NCBI GenBank assembly: GCA_963804045.1
Contig: CAWDOR010000019.1
Coordinates: 1 to 64,000 of the forward strand
Length of the DNA: 64,000 bases
Direction: 5' to 3'
Origin: Rhodoblastus sp963804045
Lineage (GTDB): Bacteria > Pseudomonadota > Alphaproteobacteria > Rhizobiales > Beijerinckiaceae
Shown here: positions 36,151 to 45,335 of the stretch, in pieces
Numbering within the stretch: position 1 is the first letter of the stretch
Layout: each line of letters starts with the position of its first letter
Notes under the pieces: model-generated
Told to the model about the DNA's origin: nothing
What the model saw: only the letters and a program-made list of their open reading frames with translations
The model's database searches: none
Position numbers and translations under genes: made by a program

Positions 36151-36376
36151 ATGACCCTTTATCATTTTCATTTTGTCGAACCCTCCGGGGGCCGACGTGA
36201 AATCAAATCCCTTCGTCTCCCGGATATGAAAGCCGTTTGGGAGGAAATCGCCACGCTCGCCGGCGTCCGCGGCGCCGAGGGACGGCAGAATCCGCGTCAC
36301 CAACGAGGCCGGCGGCATTGTCGTGCTCGTCGGCGTTTCCACCGCGCGGCGCCTGCATACGCTGCGCGCGGCTTAA
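36151..36376 (+). CDS. DUF6894-like small protein, one frameshift
   Basis: A 74-residue protein once one base is removed. It starts MTLYHFHF, has LRLPDMKAVWEEIATLAG and ends with IRVTNEAGGIVVLV, like the DUF6894 small proteins common in Hyphomicrobiales. The shift lies at GGG 36279-36281. Without the correction the frame reads into apaG and gives a false 220-residue fusion. Function unknown. Confidence 0.6.
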
Positions 36377-36420
36377 AAATCAGGCTCGACGGCGCGCCGC
36401 TCCTGAGGCAGATTCCCTTC

Positions 36421-36813
36421 ATGTACAGCGCCATCACCCAAGACGTCGAAATCATCGCCACGCCGGCCTATGCGCCGGAGCGCAGCGCGCCCGAAGAGGG
36501 CCGCTATTTCTGGACTTATACGATCGAGATCGTGAATCGGGGGGCGGTCCAGGTGCAATTGCTGGAGCGCTTCTGGAAGATCACCGACGGGTTCGGCCGC
36601 GTCGAGACGGTGCAAGGCCCCGGCGTGGTCGGCGAGACGCCGGTTCTCGAACCCGGCGACAGTTTTCGCTATACATCGGGCTGTTCCCTCAACACCGCCT
36701 CGGGCATCATGTCCGGCTCCTACCGCATGATCGACGCCAATGGCCGCGGTTTTGACGTGGACATTCCGGCTTTTTCGCTCGATTCGCCCGGCGAGCGGCG
36801 GGTTTTGAACTGA
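36421..36813 (+). CDS. apaG: ApaG protein
   Basis: A 130-residue fibronectin-III-like cytoplasmic protein linked to Co2+/Mg2+ resistance and to Ap4A metabolism. Seen are YFWTYTIEIVNRGAVQVQLLER, FWKITDGFGRVETVQGPGVVG and the highly conserved YTSGCSLNTASGIMSGSY. The start MYSAITQDVEI at 36421 was chosen over the longer frame, which is an artefact of the upstream frameshift. argE begins two bases after its stop. Confidence 0.94.
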   Translation: MYSAITQDVEIIATPAYAPERSAPEEGRYFWTYTIEIVNRGAVQVQLLERFWKITDGFGRVETVQGPGVVGETPVLEPGDSFRYTSGCSLNTASGIMSGSYRMIDANGRGFDVDIPAFSLDSPGERRVLN

Positions 36814-36815
36814 CC

Positions 36816-37991
36816 ATGACCCATCCCGCCGCCGACCCGACCCTCAACCGCGCCATAGAATTGCTGGACAGGCTGGTGGGCTTCGACACCGAAAGCTCGC
36901 TCAGCAATCTGCCTCTGATCGATTTCGTCGAGGATTATCTGCTGCCGCTTGGCGCGCGTTTCACCCGCATCGCCAATGCCGCAGGCGACAAGGCCGCGCT
37001 ATTCGTCACTTTCGGCCCGGACGAGGATGGCGGCGTGGTGCTGTCAGGCCATACCGATGTCGTGCCGGTCAAGGACCAGCCCTGGACCTCGCCGCCTTTC
37101 GCGCTGCGCCGCGAGGGCTCGCGTCTTTATGGGCGCGGCACATGCGACATGAAAGGGTTCGACGCCATCTGCCTGGCCATGGCCCCGGAATTTTTGCGCG
37201 CGCCGCTGAAAAAGCCCATTCATATTCTGCTGAGCTACGACGAGGAGACCACCTGCGCCGGCTGTCTCGACAGCATCGCCCGCTTCGGTCAGGATTTGCC
37301 GCGCCCGTCTTTGGCGATCATCGGCGAGCCCACGCTGATGGAAGTGGCCGACGCCCATAAGAGCATCGCCACCTATCGCACCGTGGTCACCGGCCATGAG
37401 GCCCATTCGTCGAAACCCTGGCTGGGGGTCAGCGCCGTTCATATCGCCTGCGAACTGGTGGCGGCGCTGGAGCGGATCGGCGTGGAGCTGCGCGACGAAG
37501 CCGATCCGCTCGGGCGGTTCGAGCCGGCTTTTTCCACTGTGCATGTCGGCATGATCTCCGGCGGCACGGCGCGCAACATCATGGCCAGGCAATGCGAATT
37601 TTTCTGGGAGTTTCGCGGGTTGCCCCATGTGCCGCAGGATCGCGCCTTGAGGAAATTCGAGGCTTTTTGCGCCGAGGTCGTGACAAGGAAAATGAGCGGA
37701 TTTCCCGCCGCCGGCATCAAAACCTTTGTCGAGATCGAGGCGCCGGGATTGCGCGCCGAGCCTGAGTCCGCCGCCGCGACCCTGGCGCTGGCGCTGGCCC
37801 AGGCCAATCACACCATAGCCGTGCCCTACGCCACCGAGGCCGGCCAGTTCCAGCGCGGCGGCATAGGCTCGGTGATCTGCGGTCCGGGCAGCATAGATCA
37901 GGCGCATCAGCCTGACGAATATATCGAAATTTCCCAGCTTGAGGCTGGGATCGCCTTTTTGCGCCGGCTGGCCGAGAAACTGTCGCGTTGA
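36816..37991 (+). CDS. argE: Acetylornithine deacetylase
   Basis: M20 di-zinc hydrolase that removes acetyl from N-acetylornithine in arginine synthesis, 391 residues. Motifs: LSGHTDVVPV (metal His/Asp), YGRGTCDMKGFDA, the catalytic Glu pair in SYDEETTCAG and the dimerisation domain AHSSKPWLGVSAV. Close spacing to apaG suggests co-transcription. Confidence 0.92.
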   Translation: MTHPAADPTLNRAIELLDRLVGFDTESSLSNLPLIDFVEDYLLPLGARFTRIANAAGDKAALFVTFGPDEDGGVVLSGHTDVVPVKDQPWTSPPFALRREGSRLYGRGTCDMKGFDAICLAMAPEFLRAPLKKPIHILLSYDEETTCAGCLDSIARFGQDLPRPSLAIIGEPTLMEVADAHKSIATYRTVVTGHEAHSSKPWLGVSAVHIACELVAALERIGVELRDEADPLGRFEPAFSTVHVGMISGGTARNIMARQCEFFWEFRGLPHVPQDRALRKFEAFCAEVVTRKMSGFPAAGIKTFVEIEAPGLRAEPESAAATLALALAQANHTIAVPYATEAGQFQRGGIGSVICGPGSIDQAHQPDEYIEISQLEAGIAFLRRLAEKLSR

Positions 37992-38087
37992 AACGCGGGT
38001 GGGTTACAGCTTCTTTAAGCAATACACTCATAGGTTGTATTCGGGCGTCCGGCGCGGGAGCGTCCAGGGTTTCTTGATGGACGGGCC

Positions 38088-39941
38088 ATGGTTGATCGTA
38101 ACCGGTGCGAGGATCGCAAGCAAAAAGAACTGATGATCCTCCAACGCGACATTCTCGAAGCCTTGGCGCGAGGACGACCGCTGAACCGGGTCATGGTCAA
38201 ACTGTGCCGTCGCGCCGAAAGCTTCGCGCCGGGCGCGATCTGCACCATTCTGCGCGTCGATGCGGGAGGACGGCTGCACACGCTTGCGGCGCCGGGCCTG
38301 CCCTCCAAATATTCGCGCGCCATCGACGGCCTCGCCATAGGACCTTGCGTGGGCTCGTGCGGCACGGCGGCCTTTACCGGGAAGCCGGTGCTGGTGTCCG
38401 ACATCGCTACCGACCCGCTCTGGGCGGATTTTCGGGCGCTGGTCTTGCCCCTAGGTCTGCGCGCCTGCTGGTCTTTCCCGATTCTCAACGGCGAAAATCG
38501 GGTCATTGGCACTTTCGCCTTCTACTATCGCGAGCGCACGGGACCGCGCCGGGAGGAAAAAGACCTGGTGCGGACGGTGACGCGGCTTTGCGCGATCGCC
38601 ATGGAGCAGGAGGAGACTCGTGGCATTTTGCGCCGTCTCGCCTTTACCGATTCCCTGACCGGGCTGGCCAATCGCACCGCCTTCCGCGAGCAGGCGGAAG
38701 AAGCTTTAAAGCTGACGGCGGCCGATGGTCCTCCCCATTCATTCGCTGTGCTTTGCCTCGATCTCGACGGATTCAAGCGTGTCAACGACGATCTCGGCCA
38801 TGCCGCCGGGGACCGGCTCCTGGTCCTGGCCGCGGAGCGGCTGGCGGCGACGGCGGGTCACGAAAATCTTGTCGCGCGGCTGGGCGGCGACGAATTCGCG
38901 ATCCTGCAACGCGACGTTACGCGGACCGAAGAGGTTGCGGCGCTGGCGGCGGCGTTCATTGCCGCCTTGACCGAGCCATTCCTGATCGAAGGCCGATCCG
39001 TCACGGTCGGCTGCGGCATCGGCGCCGCTTGCGCGCCTGGCGATGGCGCGACGCTGGACCTTCTGGTAAAAAATGCCGATATCGCGCTCTACGCGGCCAA
39101 GAGCGCCGGCCGCAACCGATTTCGCATGTTCGACGCCGAGGAGAACGCGCGGCGCGAATCGAGCGAATTGGCCGAAAACGAATTGCGCGTCGCGCTGCAA
39201 CAGAACGAAATCGAAGTCTTTTACCAGCCCATCGTCGATTTGGTCTCACGCCGCACCATCGGGTTCGAGGCTCTGGCGCGCTGGCGGCATCCGAGACGCG
39301 GCCTGCTGCCGCCCTCCGAATTCATCGCCGTGGCGGAACGTTGCGGCTTGATCGACGAATTGGGCGCCTTGGTCCTGAGGCGGGCTTGCGCCGACGCCTC
39401 GCTTTGGCCCGCCGATCTGAGCGTCGCCGTCAATCTGTCGGCGCTGCAATTGCGCGCGCAGGCTTTCCCGCTGCGCGTCGCGCGCATTCTCGATCAAAGC
39501 CGCCTTTTGCCGTCGCGGCTCGAACTGGAGCTGACCGAAACCGCGCTGCTGTCGGAAGACGCGGCGACGCGGCGCAGTCTGTTCGACATCAAGGAGCTGG
39601 GGGTCGCCATTGCCATCGACGATTTTGGCACCGGCTATTCGGCGCTGTCCTATCTGCGCGCCTTCCCCGTGGACCGGCTCAAGATCGACCGTTCCTTCGT
39701 CACGGATATGCTGACGTCTCCCAATGATCGTTCGATCATTCGCGCGGTGATCGCCATGGCCAGGGATCTTGGCGTCAAGATCACCGCCGAAGGCATAGAA
39801 ACGCCGGAACAATTGGCCTGGCTGCGCGACGCGGGTTGCGCCGACGGCCAGGGCTATCTGCTCGGTCGTCCGGCGCCAGCGGACCAGCTCGACGTCTTCA
39901 TGCCGGAGGCGCCGGCGCGCCAGGCGGCGGCTGGCGCCTGA
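38088..39941 (+). CDS. GAF-GGDEF-EAL cyclic-di-GMP enzyme
   Basis: A 617-residue cytoplasmic protein that both could make and could break c-di-GMP. An N-terminal GAF domain (about 25-175, with GPCVGSCGTAAFTGKPV) senses an unknown signal. The GGDEF domain has an intact catalytic GGDEF at 266-270; no RxxD inhibitory site is seen upstream. The EAL domain begins with EAL at 394-396 and keeps DDFGTGYS, LKIDRSF and AEGIETPEQ, so it is likely active. No membrane segment. Confidence 0.93.
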   Translation: MVDRNRCEDRKQKELMILQRDILEALARGRPLNRVMVKLCRRAESFAPGAICTILRVDAGGRLHTLAAPGLPSKYSRAIDGLAIGPCVGSCGTAAFTGKPVLVSDIATDPLWADFRALVLPLGLRACWSFPILNGENRVIGTFAFYYRERTGPRREEKDLVRTVTRLCAIAMEQEETRGILRRLAFTDSLTGLANRTAFREQAEEALKLTAADGPPHSFAVLCLDLDGFKRVNDDLGHAAGDRLLVLAAERLAATAGHENLVARLGGDEFAILQRDVTRTEEVAALAAAFIAALTEPFLIEGRSVTVGCGIGAACAPGDGATLDLLVKNADIALYAAKSAGRNRFRMFDAEENARRESSELAENELRVALQQNEIEVFYQPIVDLVSRRTIGFEALARWRHPRRGLLPPSEFIAVAERCGLIDELGALVLRRACADASLWPADLSVAVNLSALQLRAQAFPLRVARILDQSRLLPSRLELELTETALLSEDAATRRSLFDIKELGVAIAIDDFGTGYSALSYLRAFPVDRLKIDRSFVTDMLTSPNDRSIIRAVIAMARDLGVKITAEGIETPEQLAWLRDAGCADGQGYLLGRPAPADQLDVFMPEAPARQAAAGA

Positions 39942-39942
39942 T

Positions 39943-41379
39943 CTACTGTGCCCGCAAACCGTCCTCGGCGATGAAGGCGATGCGCACCATATTGGTGGCG
40001 CCGGGGTTGCCGAAGGGGACGCCGGCGATGATGACGATGCGGTCGCCCGGCCGGGCGAAATCCTGGCGCACGGCGAATTTGCAAGCGCGATTGGCCATGT
40101 CGTCGACGTCATTGGCGTCTTTGGTCACCGCGGCCTGCGCGCCCCAGACGACTGTGAGCCGCCGCGCCGTGTCGACATAGGGCGTCAGCGCCAGGATCGG
40201 CGCGCGGGGCCGCTCGCGGGCGACGCGCAGGGCGGTGGCGCCCGAGGCCGTCCAGGCGACAATGGCCTTCATCTCGAGGGTTTCCGCCATGTCGCGGGCG
40301 GCCACGGCCACAGCGTCGGCGCCGGTTCTCTCCGGCGGCGTGCGCTGCGCCGCGATAATGCCGCGATAGACGCCCTCGCTTTCGACTTCCTCGGCGATGC
40401 GGCTCATCATCGCCACGGCTTCGACCGGATATTGGCCGGAGGCCGATTCCGCCGAGAGCATGATGGCGTCGGCGCCTTCGAACACGGCGGTGGCCACGTC
40501 CGAGACCTCGGCGCGGGTCGGGGCCGGCGAGGTGATCATCGATTCCAGCATTTGCGTCGCCACCACCACCGGGCGGCCCATGCGCCGGGCCTCGCGGGTG
40601 ATGCGCTTCTGCAGGCCCGGCACTTTTTCCAGCGGCATTTCCACGCCGAGATCGCCGCGCGCCACCATCAGCCCGTCGGCGACGGCGAGAATTTCCTCGA
40701 GCCGGGCGATGGCCTGCGGCTTTTCGATCTTGGCCATGATCGCGGCGCGCGCGCCGGCTATGGCCTTGACCGCCTTCACATCCTCAGCGCGCTGGACGAA
40801 GGACAGCGCGATCCAGTCCACGCCGGTCTCCACCGCCGCGGCCAGATCGATGCGGTCCTTGTCGGTCATGGCGGCGACGGCGATTTCGGTGTCGGGCAGG
40901 CTGACGCCCTTGCGGTTGGAAATGCGGCCGCCGACATCGACGAGGGTCACGGCGCGGTCGGGCGTGGCCTCGACCACATGCAGGCGCAACCGGCCGTCGT
41001 CGATCAGCAATTTATGGCCGGGGCGCAGGCTCTCAAGGATTTCCGGATGGGGCAGGCGGACGCGCGCGGCGTCGCCAGGCGTCTCATTGGAATCGAGCAC
41101 AAAAGTCTGGCCCTTGACCAGATCGGCGCCGCCGTCCTTGAACAGGCCGACGCGCAGTTTCGGCCCTTGCAGATCGACCAGCGCGCCAATGGGGCGGCCG
41201 ACTTTCTTCTCCACGGCGCGGATCATGGCGACGATCCTGCGCATGCCCTCGGGATCGGTGTGGCTCATGTTGATGCGGAACAGATCGGCCCCCGCCCGCC
41301 ACAATTTTTCGATGGCCGCCTCGTCGTTCGAGGCGGGTCCGAGTGTGGCGACGATCTTGCAGCGGCGGCTTCTCTTCAT
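39943..41379 (-). CDS. pyk: Pyruvate kinase
   Basis: Transfers phosphate from phosphoenolpyruvate to ADP, 478 residues. Features: RCKIVATLGPAS at the start, FRINMSH, the active-site signature KIEKPQAI and the GDLGVEMPLEKVPGLQKRI segment. The C-terminal regulatory domain ends near VAGVPFG/ATNMVRI. ATG 41379 has AAGGA upstream. It ends one base after the GGDEF gene (convergent). Confidence 0.95.
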   Translation of the reverse strand: MKRSRRCKIVATLGPASNDEAAIEKLWRAGADLFRINMSHTDPEGMRRIVAMIRAVEKKVGRPIGALVDLQGPKLRVGLFKDGGADLVKGQTFVLDSNETPGDAARVRLPHPEILESLRPGHKLLIDDGRLRLHVVEATPDRAVTLVDVGGRISNRKGVSLPDTEIAVAAMTDKDRIDLAAAVETGVDWIALSFVQRAEDVKAVKAIAGARAAIMAKIEKPQAIARLEEILAVADGLMVARGDLGVEMPLEKVPGLQKRITREARRMGRPVVVATQMLESMITSPAPTRAEVSDVATAVFEGADAIMLSAESASGQYPVEAVAMMSRIAEEVESEGVYRGIIAAQRTPPERTGADAVAVAARDMAETLEMKAIVAWTASGATALRVARERPRAPILALTPYVDTARRLTVVWGAQAAVTKDANDVDDMANRACKFAVRQDFARPGDRIVIIAGVPFGNPGATNMVRIAFIAEDGLRAQ

Positions 41380-41393
41380 CAGGTCATCCTTTT

Positions 41394-41834
41394 TCAGTGG
41401 CTCTGGCCGGGATCGGTGAGCTGCACCGTCCAGTTCTTGGCGTCCTTGCCGGTGTCGACCTCGAAAAATCCGGAGCGATCGAAACCGCGCACAAAACAAT
41501 CCTCGCGGCCCTCGATGCGGAATTCGCGGTCGCGCGTGCACATGAAGGCCTTGCCCTTCCATTCGCCGCCATGCTCGTCGATGGCGTAGACATAGTAGAA
41601 TTCGGCGGCGAGCGGCCCGCGCAAAAGCGTTTCGCAGGCGGCGGGCTTGATGTTCCACCAGCCCTCGGACACCCAGCCGGTTCCATTGGTATAGGCCAGG
41701 GACACGCTGACGCGCGCGCCGGTGTTGTTGCACATGCGGAAATCGGCGCGGGCGGCGCCGGCAAAAAAAACGGACGTTGCGGCGAGGAGGAAGGCGGCGC
41801 GGGCCAAAACCTTCCGGCGGCGGGCGATCGGCAT
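41394..41834 (-). CDS. Secreted DUF1036 protein
   Basis: A 146-residue exported protein. The signal peptide (ARAAFLLAATSVFFAGAARA) is followed by the DUF1036 domain, with conserved MCNNTGARVSVSLAY, GWWNIKPAACETLL and FMCTRDREFRIEG, and four Cys that may form disulphides. It is 14 bases upstream of pyk on the same strand. Function is unknown. A longer start at 41909 is possible. Confidence 0.85.
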   Translation of the reverse strand: MPIARRRKVLARAAFLLAATSVFFAGAARADFRMCNNTGARVSVSLAYTNGTGWVSEGWWNIKPAACETLLRGPLAAEFYYVYAIDEHGGEWKGKAFMCTRDREFRIEGREDCFVRGFDRSGFFEVDTGKDAKNWTVQLTDPGQSH

Positions 41835-41926
41835 GTATGACGGCTCATGATTTGGCGCGGGGACGCGCGGCGACTTTTGACTTTGCCGGCGCGAACTCCT
41901 TTTAACCATTCAGGCGAACCGCGTCG

Positions 41927-42787
41927 ATGCGCTTCGCGCCAGCTTGGCGATTTTTAAGTGCGACCGTGACGGACAAGCCCGAATCCTCCTCCCTAGCGGA
42001 AAACGCAGGCTTTTCGCCCGTCGAAATCATCGCCGGCTCTCCTGGCCAGCCTCTGGCTTTGTTCTGCGATCATGCGCGCAACGCCTTGCCCAGGGTCTAT
42101 GGCGACCTGGGTCTGGCGCGCGAATCTCTGGAACGGCACATAGCCTATGACATTGGCGCCGAAAATGTCACGCGGCGTCTCGCCGCAGCCTTGGGGGCCG
42201 GCGCGGCGCTGGCCGGCTTTTCCCGGCTGCTGATCGATCCCAATCGCGGCGAGGACGATCCTACCCTGGTGATGCGCATTTCCGACGGCGCGCTGATCCC
42301 CGGCAACGCCCGGATCGGACCGGATGAGATTTCCCGCCGCGTCGAAGCCTATTGGCGCCCCTATCGGAACGCCTGCGCAGGGCTGATCGACGCCGTGGCG
42401 GCGGCCGGTCAGGTTCCCGTCCTGCTGGGGGTCCATTCCTTCACGCCCTGTTTTCGCGGACAGGCGCGCCCCTGGGATTGCGGCGTGTTGTGGGACGAAG
42501 ACCCGCGTCTCGCCGCGCCGCTGATCGCGGCATTGCGCGCGGAGGGGCTGACGGTTGGCGACAACGAGCCCTATGACGGCGCGCTCAAGGGCGACACCAT
42601 GTATGAGTTTTCCACCCGGCGCGGTTTTCCCGGCGCGCTGATCGAGATTCGCCAGGATTTTCTGCTCGACGACGCGGGCTGCGCCGCATGGGCCGAGCGT
42701 CTGGCGCGCGTGTTGCCGAAAGTCCTGGCGGGCGAGGCCCTGGGCCGGATGGCCCTTTACGGTTCGCGGACCGGAGCTTTGGCCTGA
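41927..42787 (+). CDS. N-formylglutamate amidohydrolase-family protein
   Basis: A metal-dependent hydrolase of the HutG-like family (286 residues from ATG 41927; a GTG at 41966 is also possible). Conserved parts: LALFCDHARNALP, IAYDIGAENVTRRLAA, LLIDPNRGEDD, VPVLLGVHSFTP and LIEIRQD. These are the family's usual metal and substrate segments. Other hut genes are absent here, so the natural substrate is uncertain. A TTAACCAT element at 41902-41909 lies just upstream. Confidence 0.85.
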   Translation: MRFAPAWRFLSATVTDKPESSSLAENAGFSPVEIIAGSPGQPLALFCDHARNALPRVYGDLGLARESLERHIAYDIGAENVTRRLAAALGAGAALAGFSRLLIDPNRGEDDPTLVMRISDGALIPGNARIGPDEISRRVEAYWRPYRNACAGLIDAVAAAGQVPVLLGVHSFTPCFRGQARPWDCGVLWDEDPRLAAPLIAALRAEGLTVGDNEPYDGALKGDTMYEFSTRRGFPGALIEIRQDFLLDDAGCAAWAERLARVLPKVLAGEALGRMALYGSRTGALA

Positions 42788-42886
42788 GGTTTTTCCCGGG
42801 CGATATCCACAGTCCCCGCGCCTTGACGCGGGCGGCGGCGTGGTCCATCTGAAAGCCCCAATTTCACTTAGATCAGGATTGACATC

Positions 42887-43129
42887 ATGAGCGCAGCCTC
42901 GCTCGACGGCGGCCATCTCAAAGCCTTTATCGAACGCATCGAGCGTCTCGAAGAGGAAAAGAAGGCGATCGCCGAAGACATCAAGGAAGTCTATGCCGAA
43001 GCCAAGGGCAATGGCTATGACGTCAAAATCATGCGGAAGATCATTTCCATCCGCAAGCAGGACGAGAACAAGCGCCGCGAGGAGGAGGAAATCCTCGACC
43101 TCTATCTCTCGGCGCTCGGCGGCGAATAA
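42887..43129 (+). CDS. gapR: GapR, nucleoid-associated DUF2312 protein
   Basis: A 80-residue coiled-coil DNA-binding protein. The sequence LKAFIERIERLEEEKKAIAED followed by IKEVYAEAKGNGYDVK and IISIRKQDENKRREEEEILDLYL is the DUF2312/GapR signature. In Caulobacter, GapR binds overtwisted DNA ahead of replication and transcription. It is an essential cell-cycle factor there. Confidence 0.93.
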   Translation: MSAASLDGGHLKAFIERIERLEEEKKAIAEDIKEVYAEAKGNGYDVKIMRKIISIRKQDENKRREEEEILDLYLSALGGE

Positions 43130-43266
43130 GTTTCGCGCCGGCCGCTTCGGCGGCGGCGCGTTTTTTCTTTTTCGCAGGGATAGGTTTGCGCGCCGCGCCC
43201 GTTGTCAGGGCGGGCGCGCGACCCTAGCTGATGGTCAAGCCTAACCCTCGAAACGGATTTGTCGCC

Positions 43267-44360
43267 ATGACCGTCGCCTCGACCCCTAAATTGTTCAGCG
43301 CCTTCCAGCTCGGCGATCTCACGCTGAAAAACCGCGTGGTCATGGCGCCGCTGACCCGCAATCGGGCCACGCCCGGCACAAATGCGCCCAATGCGCTCAC
43401 CGCCGAATATTACCGCCAGCGCGCCGGGGCGGGGCTGATCGTCAGCGAGGCCTCGCCGATCTCCCAACAGGGCCAGGGCTATATCGACACGCCCTGGATC
43501 GCCACCGAGGAACAGGTCGCCGGCTGGCGGCTGGTGACCGACGCCGTCCACGGGGCCGGGGGGCGCATCTTCATCCAGCTTTGGCATGTCGGGCGCGTCT
43601 CTCATGTGTCGCTGCAACCCGATGGAGGCGCCCGGTCGCGCCCTCGGCGATTCGCGCCAACACCAAGACCGTTTTGGGCGAGGGTTTCGTCGATGTCTCC
43701 ACGCCGCGCGCGCTGGAGCGCGACGAATTGCCCGGCCTTGTCGCCGATTACGCCAATGCCGCGCGCAATGCCGTCAAGGCCGGTTTCGACGGCGTCGAAA
43801 TCCACGCCGCCAATGGCTATCTGCTCGACCAGTTCCAGCGCGATTCCAGCAATAAGCGCACGGACGACTACGGCGGCTCGATCGAGAACCGCTGCCGGCT
43901 GACGCTGGAGGTCGTGGACGCCATCCTCAAGGTTCTGCCCCCGGGAAAAGTCGGCATACGCTTCGCGCCGGTCAGTCCGGCCAATGATATTTCCGACAGC
44001 GATCCCCAGGCCCTGTTCAACCATCTCGTCGAACAGGTTTCGCTGCGCAAGCTCGCCTATATTCACATTGTCGAGGGCGCCACCGGCGGGCCGCGCGACA
44101 TAGCGCCTTTCGATTTCGCCGCGCTGAAAAAACGCTTTTCCGGCGCCTATATGGCCAATAATGGCTACGACCGCGACAGCGCGATCGCGGCGGTCGAGTC
44201 GGGCGCCGCCGATCTCGTCGCCTTCGGCCGTCCCTTCATCGCCAATCCCGATCTGGTCGAGCGGCTGCGTCGCCACGGGCCCCTGGCGCAGATCGACATG
44301 GCCACCCTCTATGGCGGCGATGCGCGCGGCTACACGGATTATCCGGCCTGGGCAGACTGA
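43267..44360 (+). CDS. Old yellow enzyme-family NADH:flavin oxidoreductase, one frameshift
   Basis: FMN ene-reductase fold. Features: VMAPLTRNRATPGTNAP, GGRIFIQLWHVGRVSH, GFDGVEIHAANGYLLDQF (with the active-site HAAN) and the C-terminal YMANNGYDRDSA and VAFGRPFIANPD. The frame breaks at 43628-43633: GCCCGG stands for an expected GCCCCGG, so one C is missing. Correction gives 364 residues, the normal length. ATG 43267 preferred; 43231 is possible. Confidence 0.9.
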
Positions 44361-44381
44361 GGCGAAAAGGGGCGTTCGAAC

Positions 44382-45248
44382 ATGAGCGGAGATTCAACGC
44401 CGTCGCATGAACCCTCTCCGTCGCGGCGGCGGTTTATCGCCGCCAGCGCGGCGGCGGGCTATGCGCTCGCCGCCGGCCCTGTTCAGGCCCAGGCGATCAC
44501 CACCGGCGCCGAAGGGCTGGAGACCGGCGAGGCGCGCGCGGCGGTGGCGGGCGGCGAAATGCCGCTTTATTTCGCCCGGCCCAAGGGCGTGGCGAATCCT
44601 CCGGTCGTGATCGTCGCCATGGAAATTTTCGGCCTCCACGAATATATCCGCGACATCTGCCGCCGCCTGGCGAAATTGGGCGCTTTGGCCGTGGCCCCGG
44701 ATTATTATTTCCGCCTGGGCGTCGATCTGACTGGGATTACGGATTTCAAGCAATTAATGCCCCTGGTCAACGCCAAGCCCGACGCGGAGCTGCTCGCCGA
44801 TCTCGACGCCGCCGCAGCCTGGGCCAAGGCGCAGGGCGGCGATGTCGGCCGTTTGGGCGTTATCGGCTTCTGCCGGGGCGGGCGCACGGTCTGGGAATAT
44901 TGCGCCGCCAGCCCGCTTCCGCGCGCCGGCGTGGCCTTTTACGGCTCGCTGGTCGATGCGCCCGCGCAAAAGCCGATCTGGCCGAAAAGTCCGCTCGATC
45001 TCGCCGGGGCGATGAAGGCGCCGGTGCTTGGTCTTTACGGCGGCGCCGATCAGGGCATTCCCGCAGCTCAGGTCGAGGAGATGAAGGCGCGGCTGGCGGC
45101 GGCGGGCAAAACCGCCGAATTCGTCATCTATCCCGACGCGCCTCACGCCTTCCACGCCGATTATCGTCCCAGCTATCGCAAAGCGGCGGCGGAGGACGCG
45201 TGGTCGCGCATGACGGCGTGGCTGCGACGATATGGCGTGTTGGGGTGA
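44382..45248 (+). CDS. Exported dienelactone hydrolase-family protein
   Basis: Alpha/beta hydrolase of the DLH family, 288 residues. A twin-arginine signal (SRRRFIAASAAAGYALAAG) suggests Tat export. Catalytic Cys164 is in GFCRGGRTV, Asp in YGGADQGIP and His in PHAFHADY, completing the Cys-Asp-His triad. The substrate is unknown. It is 21 bases after the OYE gene. Confidence 0.9.
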   Translation: MSGDSTPSHEPSPSRRRFIAASAAAGYALAAGPVQAQAITTGAEGLETGEARAAVAGGEMPLYFARPKGVANPPVVIVAMEIFGLHEYIRDICRRLAKLGALAVAPDYYFRLGVDLTGITDFKQLMPLVNAKPDAELLADLDAAAAWAKAQGGDVGRLGVIGFCRGGRTVWEYCAASPLPRAGVAFYGSLVDAPAQKPIWPKSPLDLAGAMKAPVLGLYGGADQGIPAAQVEEMKARLAAAGKTAEFVIYPDAPHAFHADYRPSYRKAAAEDAWSRMTAWLRRYGVLG

Positions 45249-45335
45249 TCCGGCGCGAAACGTAGCTCTTTATTAACCATAAATGCCTAACGCTGAGAGG
45301 GTCAGGCGCGCCTGCGCCATTCCCGCGAGGCTCTC

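Noticed and set aside
36151..36813. A 220-residue single protein joined to ApaG
   Set aside because: It is an artefact of a one-base shift at 36280. ApaG starts at 36421, and the first part is a separate small protein.
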